Positions 18,166-26,990 of a stretch of 64,000 nt of DNA are shown piece after piece (the stretch's first letter is position 1; each line of letters begins with the position of its first letter). The notes under the pieces are model-generated. The model was not told where the DNA came from. It saw nothing but the letters and a program-made list of their open reading frames with translations, and did no database searches. The stretch comes from Brevundimonas sp. (GTDB lineage Bacteria > Pseudomonadota > Alphaproteobacteria > Caulobacterales > Caulobacteraceae). Both the position numbers and the translations under genes were made by a program. The DNA is taken from NCBI RefSeq assembly GCF_013912065.1, contig NZ_JACESA010000006.1, positions 124,001 through 188,000 of the forward strand, written 5' to 3'.

Positions 18166-19298
18166 CCCTTCGGGACCAGGCGCCACATGCGCAAGGGGTG
18201 ACGCACCGTGCCGGCTTCGGTTCCGGCCGCGTCGCCCCGGCCCATATAGAGATCGGCGCGGACAGGGCCGCGAATGGCCGAACCGGTGTCCAGCGCCATG
18301 GCCAGACCGCGATAGGAGGCGGTCGCGCCGCGCAGGTTTCCGCCGTCGGCCTCAAGCCAGACCAATTCCCCATACCGCCACTGGGACGGATCGACGGCGA
18401 CGGCGCGCCGCTCTGTCAGAGGTATGCCGGCCGCGCCCGGCGGATGGCCGTCATCGTCCGGATCCAGCCGGAAGAAGATGTAGCGGGGGTTCAGGGCCAT
18501 GACGGCCTGAGCTTCGGAGCCGCGATGATCGGCCAGCCAGCCGCGAATGGCTTCGCCGGAAGTTCCGTTCTCGGGCAGCAGGCCCTGACGCGCCATCGGT
18601 CGGGCGATGCCGACGAAGGGCCGGCCGTTGTCAGCGGCATAGGCGACGCGACCGCGACCGCCGTCCTCGAAGGTCAGATAGCCGGACCCTTGAATCTGCA
18701 GGAAGAACAGGTCCTCGGCCCGCATCCAGGCCAGGGCCTGGCCGAGCCGGGCGTTCGCCTCGATGGTCGCCCGGTCGCCCGCCGCGCGGGGATCGGCCGG
18801 CTTGGGCAGGACCGGCGCCGAGAACTCGGCGTCGGGCGTACGACGCGCCGGATATTCCGGAGCGAAATAGGCGGTCAAAAGGCCGTGTCCGCCGTCCGCG
18901 GTTCGGGCGGGAACGGCGCTGAAACTCGCTTCAAAGAAGGCGCGCGCGTCCGACGGCGTGACGGTTGACCTTGCGGTCATCGCCTGGGCGCGGGCGCAGA
19001 CGGCGCGGCCGACCGCGTCGCGCGTAGCCCCGCAACCTTCGACATAGGCGCGAAAGGCGGCCAGATGATCCTCATCGCCCCAGCCTGGCAGAACGGCCGG
19101 GCTGACGGCGTCCGGGGGTGAGGGCAGGGGGGCGTCCGGCCCCGGCGTGGGTACATACGGGCGGGGGCCGGGTCCAGCCTCAGGAGCGGAGGCGGGGGGC
19201 GTCGGCGCCGTGGAACAGGCGGCGGCGGCGAGAACGGGCGCCATCACGGTCGCCAGGCGAAGTGACGGCCGCCGGGCAAGCCGGCCCAGAGCCGGCAT
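18162..19298 (-). CDS. mltA: Membrane-bound lytic murein transglycosylase A
   Basis: A 378-residue lipoprotein: a signal peptide ends at the lipobox LAAAAC with Cys28, and a Pro-rich linker follows. The MltA domain includes HGLLTAYFAPEYPARR and FLQIQGSGYL. The C-terminal 3D domain carries the catalytic Asp region ALDTGSAIRGPVRADLYMGRG. MltA cleaves peptidoglycan to give 1,6-anhydromuropeptides. The start ATG shares a base with the stop of the Tim44-domain gene (TGATG), so both are in one operon. Confidence 0.93.
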   Translation of the reverse strand: MPALGRLARRPSLRLATVMAPVLAAAACSTAPTPPASAPEAGPGPRPYVPTPGPDAPLPSPPDAVSPAVLPGWGDEDHLAAFRAYVEGCGATRDAVGRAVCARAQAMTARSTVTPSDARAFFEASFSAVPARTADGGHGLLTAYFAPEYPARRTPDAEFSAPVLPKPADPRAAGDRATIEANARLGQALAWMRAEDLFFLQIQGSGYLTFEDGGRGRVAYAADNGRPFVGIARPMARQGLLPENGTSGEAIRGWLADHRGSEAQAVMALNPRYIFFRLDPDDDGHPPGAAGIPLTERRAVAVDPSQWRYGELVWLEADGGNLRGATASYRGLAMALDTGSAIRGPVRADLYMGRGDAAGTEAGTVRHPLRMWRLVPKG

Positions 19299-19948
19299 CA
19301 GGCGTTGGCCGGCTCGACGCGGGCCAGGACCCAGTTGGGGTCGGCGGCGCCCAGGGTGCGTTCGAAGGTCCAGTGTTCGGCCGTGCGGCGTTCCTCGACC
19401 ACCGGCTCGCCGGTGGCGGGATCGGCGTTCTCGCCCGAGGACTTGCTGACGCGGCTGCGGAGTTCGGCGAGGAACCGAACCTTGGCCACGGCCTTGTCGC
19501 CCTGGGCTGTGGCGCCTTCCAGATCGGCGCGGGGCGGGAACAGGAATTCAACCGTTTCGGTTTCGCCGCGCGTTTCACGCGCCGCGATGCCGGCGTCGAA
19601 CGAGTCCATGACCGTGGGGGTCAGTAGCGGCTTGAGCGCCGCCCGGTCGCCGGCGGCGTAGCCGCGCACGATCGTCTCATAGGCCTGGCGGGCGCCCTCG
19701 ATGAAACGGTTGGGATCGAACGCCGGATCGCGCGCCTTCAGTCCGGCGATCGAGGCCAGGGTCGCGGCGTCCAGGGCAGGAGTCTTGGGTGTTTCGGGCG
19801 CGGCCATCGGCGAGGGCGCCGCAATCTTGGCGTCCTCCTGGGGCTGACGGCCGACCTTCTTGCCCAGGACGTTATAGAGCTGGAACAGGACGAACGCCGC
19901 GATGACGGCGAAGATCACGATCTGGAATTGGACCGGCAAGGCGGGCAA
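19298..19948 (-). CDS. Tim44/TimA-type membrane-anchored protein
   Basis: 216 residues if started at the TTG at 19948, which has AGGA eight bases upstream. No ATG lies near the start of homology. One N-terminal transmembrane helix (VIFAVIAAFVLFQLYNVLG) is followed by a soluble Tim44-like domain from about residue 65 (ARDPAFDPNRFIEGARQAYETIVRGYAAGD). Bacterial Tim44-like proteins resemble the mitochondrial import-motor subunit, but the bacterial role is unclear. The neighbouring secB suggests, but does not prove, an export link. The start codon is tentative. Confidence 0.8.
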   Translation of the reverse strand: MPALPVQFQIVIFAVIAAFVLFQLYNVLGKKVGRQPQEDAKIAAPSPMAAPETPKTPALDAATLASIAGLKARDPAFDPNRFIEGARQAYETIVRGYAAGDRAALKPLLTPTVMDSFDAGIAARETRGETETVEFLFPPRADLEGATAQGDKAVAKVRFLAELRSRVSKSSGENADPATGEPVVEERRTAEHWTFERTLGAADPNWVLARVEPANA

Positions 19949-20134
19949 AGCGAACTTCCTGACTGTCGGCGCGCGAGCGGGGCGGGCCACGGAGACGATT
20001 AGGGGCTCATATAGGACGAAGCAAGGCGGCGCGCGCCCCCTGGACGCGTGCGACATTGCGGCCAAGCGTCTCGCCGTGTTAGTCGCGGCGCCTTATTCCC
20101 GGCCCAATCAGCCCTTTTCCCATCGAAGACGCCC

Positions 20135-20656
20135 ATGACCGACGCCGTTCCGCCCGCCGAAACCAACCCCGCTCAGGGCGAAGGACAGCCGCAGCAGGGC
20201 CAGCCGGCCGGCCCCGGCTTCCGCATCCTGGCCCAATATGTCCGCGACTTCTCGTTCGAGAACCCGCGCGCGCCGGAATCCCTGCGCGTCGACGGCAAGC
20301 CGGCGATCGACCTGGGCGTCGAAATGTCGGCCCAGGGCCGTCCCGACGGCCTGTTCGAACTGGATCTGAAGCTGTCGATCAAGGCGACCCACGAGAACCA
20401 GCCGGTCTTCCATGTCGAACTGGTCTATGGCGGCCTGTTCCAGCTGACCAATGTCCAGGAGCAGGACATCGAGCCGCTGCTGCTGATCGAATGCCCGCGC
20501 TATCTGTTCCCGTTCGCGCGCGAGATCGTCGCCCGCGCGACGGCGGACGGCGGCTTCTATCCGCCCTTCATGCTCGATCCGATCGACTTCGCCGCCATCT
20601 ATATCGCCCGCCAGCAGCAGATCGCCCAGCAACCGGTCTCGACCGGCCAGGCCTAA
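20135..20656 (+). CDS. secB: Protein-export chaperone SecB
   Basis: 173 residues. SecB is a tetrameric cytosolic chaperone that keeps preproteins unfolded and hands them to SecA. Recognisable segments are [19 protein letters not shown] at the N-terminus, [11 protein letters not shown], and [18 protein letters not shown] followed by [18 protein letters not shown]. The Gln/Pro-rich first 25 residues are variable. The ATG at 20135 is chosen over an upstream in-frame one because SecB homology follows it directly. A strong terminator follows. Confidence 0.97.
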   Translation: MTDAVPPAETNPAQGEGQPQQGQPAGPGFRILAQYVRDFSFENPRAPESLRVDGKPAIDLGVEMSAQGRPDGLFELDLKLSIKATHENQPVFHVELVYGGLFQLTNVQEQDIEPLLLIECPRYLFPFAREIVARATADGGFYPPFMLDPIDFAAIYIARQQQIAQQPVSTGQA

Positions 20657-20666
20657 GGCGAGACGA

Positions 20667-20700
20667 GCCTCCCTTCCCGCGCGGGAAGGGAGGCCTTTTT
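20667..20700 (+). terminator. Rho-independent terminator of secB
   Basis: A perfect 28-base palindrome (20667-20694), 14 bases per arm, is followed by CTTTTT. The T run overlaps the dnaQ stop codon on the other strand. Confidence 0.85.
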
Positions 20701-21424
20701 AGGCCGCCTCTTCCTGGGCCTTGATCCCGTAGGCTTCCCACAGGGATCGGTCCTTCAGCACTTCGGCCAGGAAGGCGATATGGGCGGCCTGTTCGGCCTC
20801 GGTCGAACGCGGAGCCAGGGGGCGAGGGCGAGCCCCATAGACCGCGACCTGGGCGACTTCGCCCGCGGAGCGGCGGCCGACCGGGCCGGACGACAGGTCC
20901 AGAACCCGTTCCTTGCCGCCGCGAAGCTCCAGATAGACTTCGGCCAGCAGACGGGCGTCGATCAGGGCGCCGTGCAGGGTGCGTTCGACCAGCGACACCT
21001 TGAACCGCTTGCACAGGGCGTCCAGCGAATTTGGCATGCCCGGAAACCGGCTCTGGGCCAGTTTCAGCGTGTCTATCCAGCGCGCCTCGCCGGTGATCGC
21101 CCGACCGCACAAGCGGTATTCATAGTCGATGAAATTGCGGTCGAAGGCGGCGTTGTGCGCGATCATCGGCGCGTCGCCGATGAATTCGATCAGGTCGTCG
21201 GCGATCTGATGGAATTTGGGCGCGTCCTTGACCTTTTCGTCGGTGATGCCGTGCACCCGGATCGCGTCGGGCGGGATCAGACGTTCGGGATTGACGAAGC
21301 GGTGGAAGGTGCGACCGGTCGGCAGCAGGTCCTGCAGCTCGATACAGCCGACCTCAATCAGCCGGTCGCCCGTCTTGGGGTCGAAGCCGGTGGTTTCGGT
21401 GTCCAGAACGATCTCGCGCGCCAT
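20699..21424 (-). CDS. dnaQ: DNA polymerase III epsilon subunit (3'-5' exonuclease)
   Basis: 241 residues, the proofreading subunit of the replicative polymerase. DEDDh motifs are visible: ExoI LDTETTGFDPKTGDRLIEVG, ExoII APMIAHNAAFDRNFIDYE and ExoIII HGALIDARLLAEVYLEL. The C-terminal tail is the alpha-subunit-binding region. It lies 6 bases after coaE on the same strand and is the last gene of the ppsR–maf–aroE–coaE–dnaQ chain that leads away from the origin. Confidence 0.96.
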   Translation of the reverse strand: MAREIVLDTETTGFDPKTGDRLIEVGCIELQDLLPTGRTFHRFVNPERLIPPDAIRVHGITDEKVKDAPKFHQIADDLIEFIGDAPMIAHNAAFDRNFIDYEYRLCGRAITGEARWIDTLKLAQSRFPGMPNSLDALCKRFKVSLVERTLHGALIDARLLAEVYLELRGGKERVLDLSSGPVGRRSAGEVAQVAVYGARPRPLAPRSTEAEQAAHIAFLAEVLKDRSLWEAYGIKAQEEAA

Positions 21425-21430
21425 TCGCCC

Positions 21431-22081
21431 TTAATGGGGGGGTTCGCCGCCCGGCGAAAGAGCGGGCGCGCGCCGACGCGGAGATATCCACGCCGGATCC
21501 AGCACGGTCTCGACGATCGCGGCCACATCGGCGCGGGCGGCCTCCAGCCCCCGGCCGGTGTCGATGACGAAGTCGGCGCGAGCGCGCTTTTCAGCGTCGG
21601 GAAGCTGGCGGGCGAGGATGGCCTCGAACCGTTCGCGGGTCATGCCGGGTCGGGCCAGGACCCGCTCCGCCTGGATATCGGGGTCGGCCGTGACCACGAC
21701 GACGGCGTCGACATGGGCGTCGCCGCCGGTCTCGAACAACAGGGGAATGTCCAGCACCGCCAGCTTGGCCCCCGCGGCGCTCGCAGCCTCGAGATCCGCC
21801 GCCCGACCTTCGGCGACCAGAGGATGGACGATTAACTCCAGCCGGCGAAAGGCGGTTTCGTCGCGACCCAGGGCTTCGGCCAGCCGGGTTCTGTCCACGG
21901 CACCGTCCACGACCACGCCGGGGAAAGCGGCCCCGACCGGATCGACAGCGGCGCCGCCTGGCGCATAGAGGCGGTGCACGGCGTCGTCGGCGTTCCAGAC
22001 AAGGGCGCCCAGGTCGGCGAACATGGCCGTCGTCGTCGACTTGCCCATGCCGATCGAGCCGGTCAGACCCAGGACGATCAT
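21431..22081 (-). CDS. coaE: Dephospho-CoA kinase
   Basis: 216 residues. CoaE phosphorylates dephospho-CoA in the last step of CoA synthesis. The P-loop is [12 protein letters not shown] near the N-terminus; [11 protein letters not shown] and [23 protein letters not shown] follow. Its ATG overlaps the aroE stop by 4 bases (ATGA). Confidence 0.95.
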   Translation of the reverse strand: MIVLGLTGSIGMGKSTTTAMFADLGALVWNADDAVHRLYAPGGAAVDPVGAAFPGVVVDGAVDRTRLAEALGRDETAFRRLELIVHPLVAEGRAADLEAASAAGAKLAVLDIPLLFETGGDAHVDAVVVVTADPDIQAERVLARPGMTRERFEAILARQLPDAEKRARADFVIDTGRGLEAARADVAAIVETVLDPAWISPRRRAPALSPGGEPPH

Positions 22082-22923
22082 GACCCCTCGCCCAGGTGCG
22101 CCGTCAGCAGGGCGCGCAGATTCAGCGGCGGGGGCGGCCGTCGGAACAGGGCCTCGAACGACGGCGCCGCCTGACCGATCAGCATGGAGAGGCCGTCCAC
22201 GGTAGGCAGGCCACGCGCCCGCGCCGCCGCCAGGAAGGGCGTGATCAGGGGCTTGTAGGTCATGTCCATCATCACTGTGCCCGGCGCGACGGCGTCGAAA
22301 TCCAGATCCGGCTGGACGCTGAGCGCATTGATCACCAGGACCGCGCCGTCCAGAGCCGCAGGTCCCTCCATGACCCGGACCGAGGGGCCGAGATCAGCGG
22401 CCAGGGCTTCGGCCCGGTCGGGCGACCGATTGACGATGCGGACCTGAGCGCCGGCCTCCACAAGGGCGCCCGCCCCGGCCCGCGCCGCGCCGCCCGCGCC
22501 CAGCAGGACGACCGGCTGACCCGCCACCGTCAGGTCCGGCGCCTGTTCACGAAGCCCGCGCATCAGGCCGACACCGTCGGAACTGTCGGCCTGAACCCGG
22601 CCGGCCTCGAACACCAGAATATTGGCCGAGCCGGTCAAGTTCGCCGCCGGGGTGGCCGTGTCGGCCAGGGCGAAGGCCTGTTCCTTGAACGGCGCCGTGA
22701 CGTTCAGCCCCAGGATCAGACCGGCCCGACCGGCCGCGACCAGGGCCTCGAACCCCGCCGGGTCGGCGGGAGCGAAGGGGACATAGGCGCCGTCCATGTC
22801 GGCGGCGGCCAGCCAGGCGTTGTGGATCACCGGACTAAGCGAATGGGACACCGGGTCGCCGGCTATCCCGGCGACAAGGGCTGCCCCGGTGATGCGGTTC
22901 CCGCTCATTCCGCCAGCACTCAT
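22078..22923 (-). CDS. aroE: Shikimate dehydrogenase
   Basis: AroE reduces 3-dehydroshikimate with NADPH in the chorismate pathway. The substrate-binding domain has [16 protein letters not shown] and [12 protein letters not shown]. The Rossmann domain has [20 protein letters not shown]. The ATG at 22923 is preferred because it forms an ATGA overlap with the maf stop; an internal ATG at 22908 is also possible. From 22923 the protein has 281 residues. Confidence 0.93.
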   Translation of the reverse strand: MSAGGMSGNRITGAALVAGIAGDPVSHSLSPVIHNAWLAAADMDGAYVPFAPADPAGFEALVAAGRAGLILGLNVTAPFKEQAFALADTATPAANLTGSANILVFEAGRVQADSSDGVGLMRGLREQAPDLTVAGQPVVLLGAGGAARAGAGALVEAGAQVRIVNRSPDRAEALAADLGPSVRVMEGPAALDGAVLVINALSVQPDLDFDAVAPGTVMMDMTYKPLITPFLAAARARGLPTVDGLSMLIGQAAPSFEALFRRPPPPLNLRALLTAHLGEGS

Positions 22924-23516
22924 TCCACCAACACTCCGGCCCGCCGCAACTCCGCCAGCACCGGCCACAGCGGCAGTCCCAGGACGGTGAAATAGTCCCC
23001 GTCTACGGCCGAGAACAGCTGCGAGCCCATTCCTTCCAGCCGATAGGAACCGACGCAGGACAGCAGGGCCTCACCCTCTGCCGCCAGATAGGCGTCGAGG
23101 AAGGCGTCGGAGAAGTCGCGCATCCGCATCTCGACCGTATCGACGCCGGACCAGACGATCTCGCTCTTTACGGCCAGGGCCGCGCCCGAGTGGAGATAAT
23201 GGGTGCGTCCACGCATGGATTTCAGCCGTTCGCGAGCCGCCTCCAGACTGGTCACCTTGGACACCAGGCCGTCGTCGAAGGCCAGGGTCTGGTCCGAGCC
23301 CAGAACCCAGGCGGTCTCGACATCGCGAGACACGGCCAGGGCCTTGGCCTCGGCGAGACGGATCGCCAGGGCGGCGGGGTCCAGATCGGCGGAGACGGCC
23401 TTGATCGCGTCCTCGTCGACACCGGCGACCCGGACCTCGAACGGGACGCCGGCGTTTTCGAGCATGGCCCGGCGTGCGGCGCTCTTGGAGGCCAGGATCA
23501 GGGTTTCGCCGCTCAC
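22920..23516 (-). CDS. maf: Maf-family nucleoside triphosphate pyrophosphatase
   Basis: 198 residues. The N-terminal signature is ILASKSAARRAMLENAGVPF, and the conserved WVLGSDQTLAFDDGLVSK and YRLEGMGSQLFSAVDGDYFTVLGLPL segments are present. Maf proteins hydrolyse modified or canonical NTPs to prevent misincorporation, and some affect septation. It overlaps ppsR by 4 bases upstream and aroE by 4 bases downstream. Confidence 0.93.
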   Translation of the reverse strand: MSGETLILASKSAARRAMLENAGVPFEVRVAGVDEDAIKAVSADLDPAALAIRLAEAKALAVSRDVETAWVLGSDQTLAFDDGLVSKVTSLEAARERLKSMRGRTHYLHSGAALAVKSEIVWSGVDTVEMRMRDFSDAFLDAYLAAEGEALLSCVGSYRLEGMGSQLFSAVDGDYFTVLGLPLWPVLAELRRAGVLVE

Positions 23517-24391
23517 CAGGTGGTTCCGATCTTGTGGTTGCGGTGCTCGCTGAGCAGGTTGGTGATGGCGGCCGCCGTCTCCTCCACCGAGCGGCGGGTG
23601 ACGTCGATCGTGGGCCAGCCGCGGCGTTCAAAGGCTCTCTTGGCCTTGATGGTCTCGTCGCGAACGGCGTCCTGATCTGTGTAGCTGGAGGCCTGAACGG
23701 CGTTCAGATTGTCGAGCCGGTTGCGGCGGATCTGGACCAGTCTGTCGGGCGAGACGGTCAGGCCGATGACCAGGGGGTTCTTCAGGTGGGTCAGGCGCTC
23801 GCCGTCCTCCTGCCCCGGCACCAGTGGCACATTGGCGGCGCGGATGCCGCGGTGGGCCAGATAGATGCAGGTGGGGGTCTTGGAGGTCCGGCTGACGCCG
23901 CACAGCACCACGTCGGCGCCCTCGAGCTGCTCCAGACCGCCCTGGCCGTCGTCATAGGCCATGGCGAAGTCCAGAGCGGCGATGCGGTTGAAATACTCGT
24001 GGTCCAGCGCGTGCTGGGCGCCGACGCGGGTCGACAGGGCCGCGCCCAGATAGCGGGACATGGCGCCGACCAGCGGGTCCAGGGCGCCGATCTGGGGCAT
24101 GTCCAGCCGCCGACAACCCTCCTCGAGCTGTCCGCGCAGGTCGCGGTCGACCAGGGTATGCAGCACCACGCCCGGCGCGGCCTCCACCTCCTGCAGCACC
24201 CGGTCCATCTGTTTCGCCGAGCGGACAAGGGCGTAGATGTGTTCGATCGGAATGACCCCGTCGAACCGGGCCGTCACCGCCTTGGCCATGGCGTTCAATG
24301 TCTCGCCGGTCGAATCCGACACCAGATGCACATGGAAATAGGTGGCCAGGCGGGCGGGGCCGGACGGACGGGCGGGTCGCGCGGGGCTCAT
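23513..24391 (-). CDS. ppsR: Pyruvate, phosphate dikinase regulatory protein (DUF299)
   Basis: 292 residues from the ATG at 24391; a GTG at 24421 would add ten. This bifunctional kinase/pyrophosphorylase controls pyruvate phosphate dikinase or PEP synthase. It begins FHVHLVSDSTGETLNAMAKA and has the P-loop GVSRTSKTPTCIYLAHRG. In Caulobacter the orthologue (historically RP001) borders the replication origin opposite hemE. The same arrangement is found here and anchors the origin call. Confidence 0.93.
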   Translation of the reverse strand: MSPARPARPSGPARLATYFHVHLVSDSTGETLNAMAKAVTARFDGVIPIEHIYALVRSAKQMDRVLQEVEAAPGVVLHTLVDRDLRGQLEEGCRRLDMPQIGALDPLVGAMSRYLGAALSTRVGAQHALDHEYFNRIAALDFAMAYDDGQGGLEQLEGADVVLCGVSRTSKTPTCIYLAHRGIRAANVPLVPGQEDGERLTHLKNPLVIGLTVSPDRLVQIRRNRLDNLNAVQASSYTDQDAVRDETIKAKRAFERRGWPTIDVTRRSVEETAAAITNLLSEHRNHKIGTTW

Positions 24392-24567
24392 TCGGTAGGT
24401 CGACTCCCTGTTGAAGGACACGGCGCCGGCTGGGGACGGCGAGGGACCGTCGGGGCGCCTTTCTCCTTAGCCGCTGATCGCGCGGGCCGCGAGCGGGGAT
24501 GACGGTGGACGCTCCACCCCGCCCGACACGGCTTCATCCCAAGGCGGAAAACCGGTTTCATCCTCGC

Positions 24568-24576
24568 TGTGGAAAA
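24568..24576 (-). promoter_or_regulatory. DnaA-like box in origin
   Basis: TGTGGAAAA on the plus strand reads TTTTCCACA on the minus strand, one mismatch from the consensus TTATCCACA. It is 3 bases from the first CtrA-like box, so CtrA and DnaA binding could interfere. Confidence 0.5.
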
Positions 24577-24578
24577 TC

Positions 24579-24593
24579 CTAACGAAGGGTTAA
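24579..24593 (-). promoter_or_regulatory. CtrA-like box 1
   Basis: On the minus strand it reads TTAA-N7-TTAG, one mismatch from the CtrA consensus TTAA-N7-TTAA. Overlapping bases also form the inverted repeat GGGTTAA/TTAACCC. Confidence 0.55.
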
Positions 24594-24642
24594 TGTCGCT
24601 TAACCCCGTTCACAGGCGAAGAGGCCCGTGAAGCCTTGCCTG

Positions 24643-24657
24643 TTAAGGTTTCGTTAG
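24643..24657 (+). promoter_or_regulatory. CtrA-like box 2
   Basis: TTAAGGTTTCGTTAG, that is TTAA-N7-TTAG. It is nearly identical to box 1 in the opposite orientation (both share TTCGTTAGG), giving a mirrored pair 50 bases apart. Confidence 0.55.
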
Positions 24658-24852
24658 GGATTGTCCACCGACGGGACGAGGGTGTTCGACGGACTGGAGA
24701 GGCAGGGGCGGGGCGTGGATATCCGCTTTTGTTCCGGGGGCGAGGCCGACTTCGTCCCCGCCATTCCACCGCACTACCTGCCACTTCGAATCTTTTAATT
24801 CTTAATCTGATTAGGGATTGAGAGCGGGGGGCTGTGACCTTAATCGTCCGGC

Positions 24853-25911
24853 ATGACCGAACTCGCCCAAGCTTCCTCCCAGACGCCGATGATGATCAGG
24901 GCTCTCCGGGGAGAGGCGCTGGAACGTCCCCCCGTCTGGTTCATGCGCCAGGCGGGACGATACCTGCCCGAATATCGCCGTCTGAGGGCCGAGGCGCCGG
25001 ACTTCATCGCCTTCTGCCTGAACCCCGAGATGGCGGCCGAGGCCACCCTGCAGCCGATGCGGCGGTTCGGTTTCGACGCGGCCATCGTCTTCGCCGACAT
25101 CCTGCTGATCCCGCGCGCCCTGGGCCAGGATGTCTGGTTCGAGGCGGGCGAAGGGCCGCGGCTGGGCGAGATGCCGATCCCCGGTCGGATGGCGGAACTG
25201 GCCCCCGAGGCGGGCGAACATCTGTCGGCCGTTGGCGAGACCCTGAGCCTCGTGCGCAAGGCTCTGGAGCCGGAGCGGGCCCTGATCGGTTTCGCCGGCG
25301 CGCCCTGGACGGTGGCCACCTATATGCTGGACGGCGAGCACCGGACCATCGGCAAGGGCGAACGCGCCCAGGCTCGCACCTACGCATATGCCGATCCGAA
25401 ACGGGTGGACGAGACGCTCGAGGTCCTGGTCGAGGCCACGGCTCGGTATCTGAAGATGCAGGCCGACGCCGGCGCCCAGGTGTTGAAGATCTTCGAGAGC
25501 TGGGCCGAGGGCCTGCCGGACGACCTGTTCGAAAGACTGGTCCTGAAGCCTCACCAGGCGCTGGTGAAGCGTGTCCGGGAGCTGGGGGTCGATGTCCCCC
25601 TGATCGGCTTCCCACGGGGCTCTGCGGCGCTTGCTGAGCGCTATGCCGAGACGGTCGAGGTCGACGCCGTCGCCCTGGACACCGCCTGCCCCCTGGAGGT
25701 CGGAAAACGCGTGCAGCAGATCAAGCCGATCCAGGGCGCGCTGGATCCCCTGCTGCTGCGCGCCGGCGGCGATCTGCTGGACCGGCGGGTGGATCAGCTG
25801 ATGGAGGCCTGGGGGCAGGGACCTTGGGTCTTCAACCTGGGCCATGGCATACTGCCGGACGTGCCCATCGACCATGTCGAACGGGTGCTGAAACGGATCG
25901 GCGCCCAATGA
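24853..25911 (+). CDS. hemE: Uroporphyrinogen III decarboxylase
   Basis: 352 residues. HemE removes four carboxyl groups from uroporphyrinogen III to give coproporphyrinogen III. The signature FMRQAGRYLPEYRRLR near the N-terminus and GFAGAPWTVATYML mid-protein are conserved. It is the first gene right of the putative origin. In Caulobacter, transcription of hemE from the origin-side promoter is itself cell-cycle controlled. The stop overlaps hemH by 4 bases. Confidence 0.97.
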   Translation: MTELAQASSQTPMMIRALRGEALERPPVWFMRQAGRYLPEYRRLRAEAPDFIAFCLNPEMAAEATLQPMRRFGFDAAIVFADILLIPRALGQDVWFEAGEGPRLGEMPIPGRMAELAPEAGEHLSAVGETLSLVRKALEPERALIGFAGAPWTVATYMLDGEHRTIGKGERAQARTYAYADPKRVDETLEVLVEATARYLKMQADAGAQVLKIFESWAEGLPDDLFERLVLKPHQALVKRVRELGVDVPLIGFPRGSAALAERYAETVEVDAVALDTACPLEVGKRVQQIKPIQGALDPLLLRAGGDLLDRRVDQLMEAWGQGPWVFNLGHGILPDVPIDHVERVLKRIGAQ

Positions 25912-26990
25912 CCGGGACCGAGTCGGGGGAAAAGACGATGCTGAAGGGCCGTCGCATCGCCGTGGTGCTGTTCAATCTGGGGGGACCGGATGACCAGGCG
26001 TCGGTGAAGCCGTTCCTGTTCAACCTGTTCAACGACCCGGCCATCATCGGTCTGCCCGGCGTGGTGCGTACGCCCCTGGCGAAGCTGATCTCCAGCCGGC
26101 GCGAGACCAGTGCCCAGGCCAACTACGCTCTGATGGGCGGGGGGTCGCCGCTGCTGCCCGAGACGCGCCGCCAGGCCGAGGCCCTGGAGGCCATGCTGAA
26201 CGGCCGACTGGTCGAGGACGAGGTGCGGGTCTTCATCGCCATGCGCTACTGGAACCCCCTGACCGAGGAGACGGCGGTCGATGTCGCCGCCTTCGGCCCG
26301 GACGAGGTGGTGCTGCTCCCGCTCTATCCGCAGTTCTCGACCACCACGACCCAGTCGTCCTTGAAGCTGTGGACCGAGATCTACGCCGGTTCTGGCGTCA
26401 GTCGTTCAGTCTGCTGCTATCCCCGCGCGGCGGGTTGGGTCCAGGCCCAGGCTCAGGCCATTGGCCAAAAGCTTGACGAGGCGGGCGAGGCGAGGGTGCG
26501 CGTCCTGTTCTCGGCCCACGGCATTCCTGAAAAGCTGGTGAGCGGCAAGGGCGACCCCTATCAGGAACAGGTCGAAACGACTGTCGCCGCCGTGGTCGCC
26601 ATGCTCGAGGCCGAGCGGGGACCCATCGACCACGCGCTCTGCTACCAGAGCCGGGTCGGACCGATGAAATGGCTGGGCCCCTCGACGCCGGAGGCCATCG
26701 ACATGGCGGCCCAGGACGGCGTGGGCGTGGTCGTCACCCCCATCGCCTTCGTCTCCGAACATATCGAGACCCTGGTCGAGCTCGACATCGAATACGGGGA
26801 ACTGGCCCACGAAAAAGGGGTCAGTCCCTATCTGCGAGCCCCAGCCGTGGGCATAGAACCTCTGTTCATCGACACCTTGGCTGACGCGACGGTTGAAGCT
26901 TTGGGCCGCACCGGCGTGGCGCCCTTCGGCCAGGGCTGCAAGGCCGGCTGGAAGGCCTGCCCCTATCGCAACGGGAAGAACGCGGCATGA
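25908..26990 (+). CDS. hemH: Ferrochelatase
   Basis: Inserts Fe2+ into protoporphyrin IX, the last step of haem synthesis. The sequence has VVLFNLGGPDDQASVKPFLFNLF, AMRYWNPLTEE and the active-site FSAHGIPEKLV with its conserved His. The C-terminal part has several Cys residues (CKAGWKACPYRNG). The start at 25908 forms ATGA with hemE and gives 360 residues. An ATG at 25938 after GGGGGA is an alternative and gives 350. Confidence 0.95.
   Translation: MTGTESGEKTMLKGRRIAVVLFNLGGPDDQASVKPFLFNLFNDPAIIGLPGVVRTPLAKLISSRRETSAQANYALMGGGSPLLPETRRQAEALEAMLNGRLVEDEVRVFIAMRYWNPLTEETAVDVAAFGPDEVVLLPLYPQFSTTTTQSSLKLWTEIYAGSGVSRSVCCYPRAAGWVQAQAQAIGQKLDEAGEARVRVLFSAHGIPEKLVSGKGDPYQEQVETTVAAVVAMLEAERGPIDHALCYQSRVGPMKWLGPSTPEAIDMAAQDGVGVVVTPIAFVSEHIETLVELDIEYGELAHEKGVSPYLRAPAVGIEPLFIDTLADATVEALGRTGVAPFGQGCKAGWKACPYRNGKNAA

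Larger units (their letters stand above)
24422..24852. other. Putative chromosomal replication origin (Cori-type)
   Basis: The intergenic region between ppsR and hemE, the same neighbours as Caulobacter Cori. It holds two CtrA-like boxes (24579-24593 and 24643-24657) and an inverted repeat GGGTTAA-N6-TTAACCC (24587-24606). A DnaA-like box lies at 24568-24576 on the minus strand (TTTTCCACA, one mismatch to TTATCCACA). Weaker DnaA-like boxes lie at 24661-24669 and 24714-24722. An AT-rich stretch at about 24785-24818 contains a GAATC (GANTC) methylation site. hemE and ppsR transcription both point away from it. The functional claim is inference from synteny plus motifs. Confidence 0.8.
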
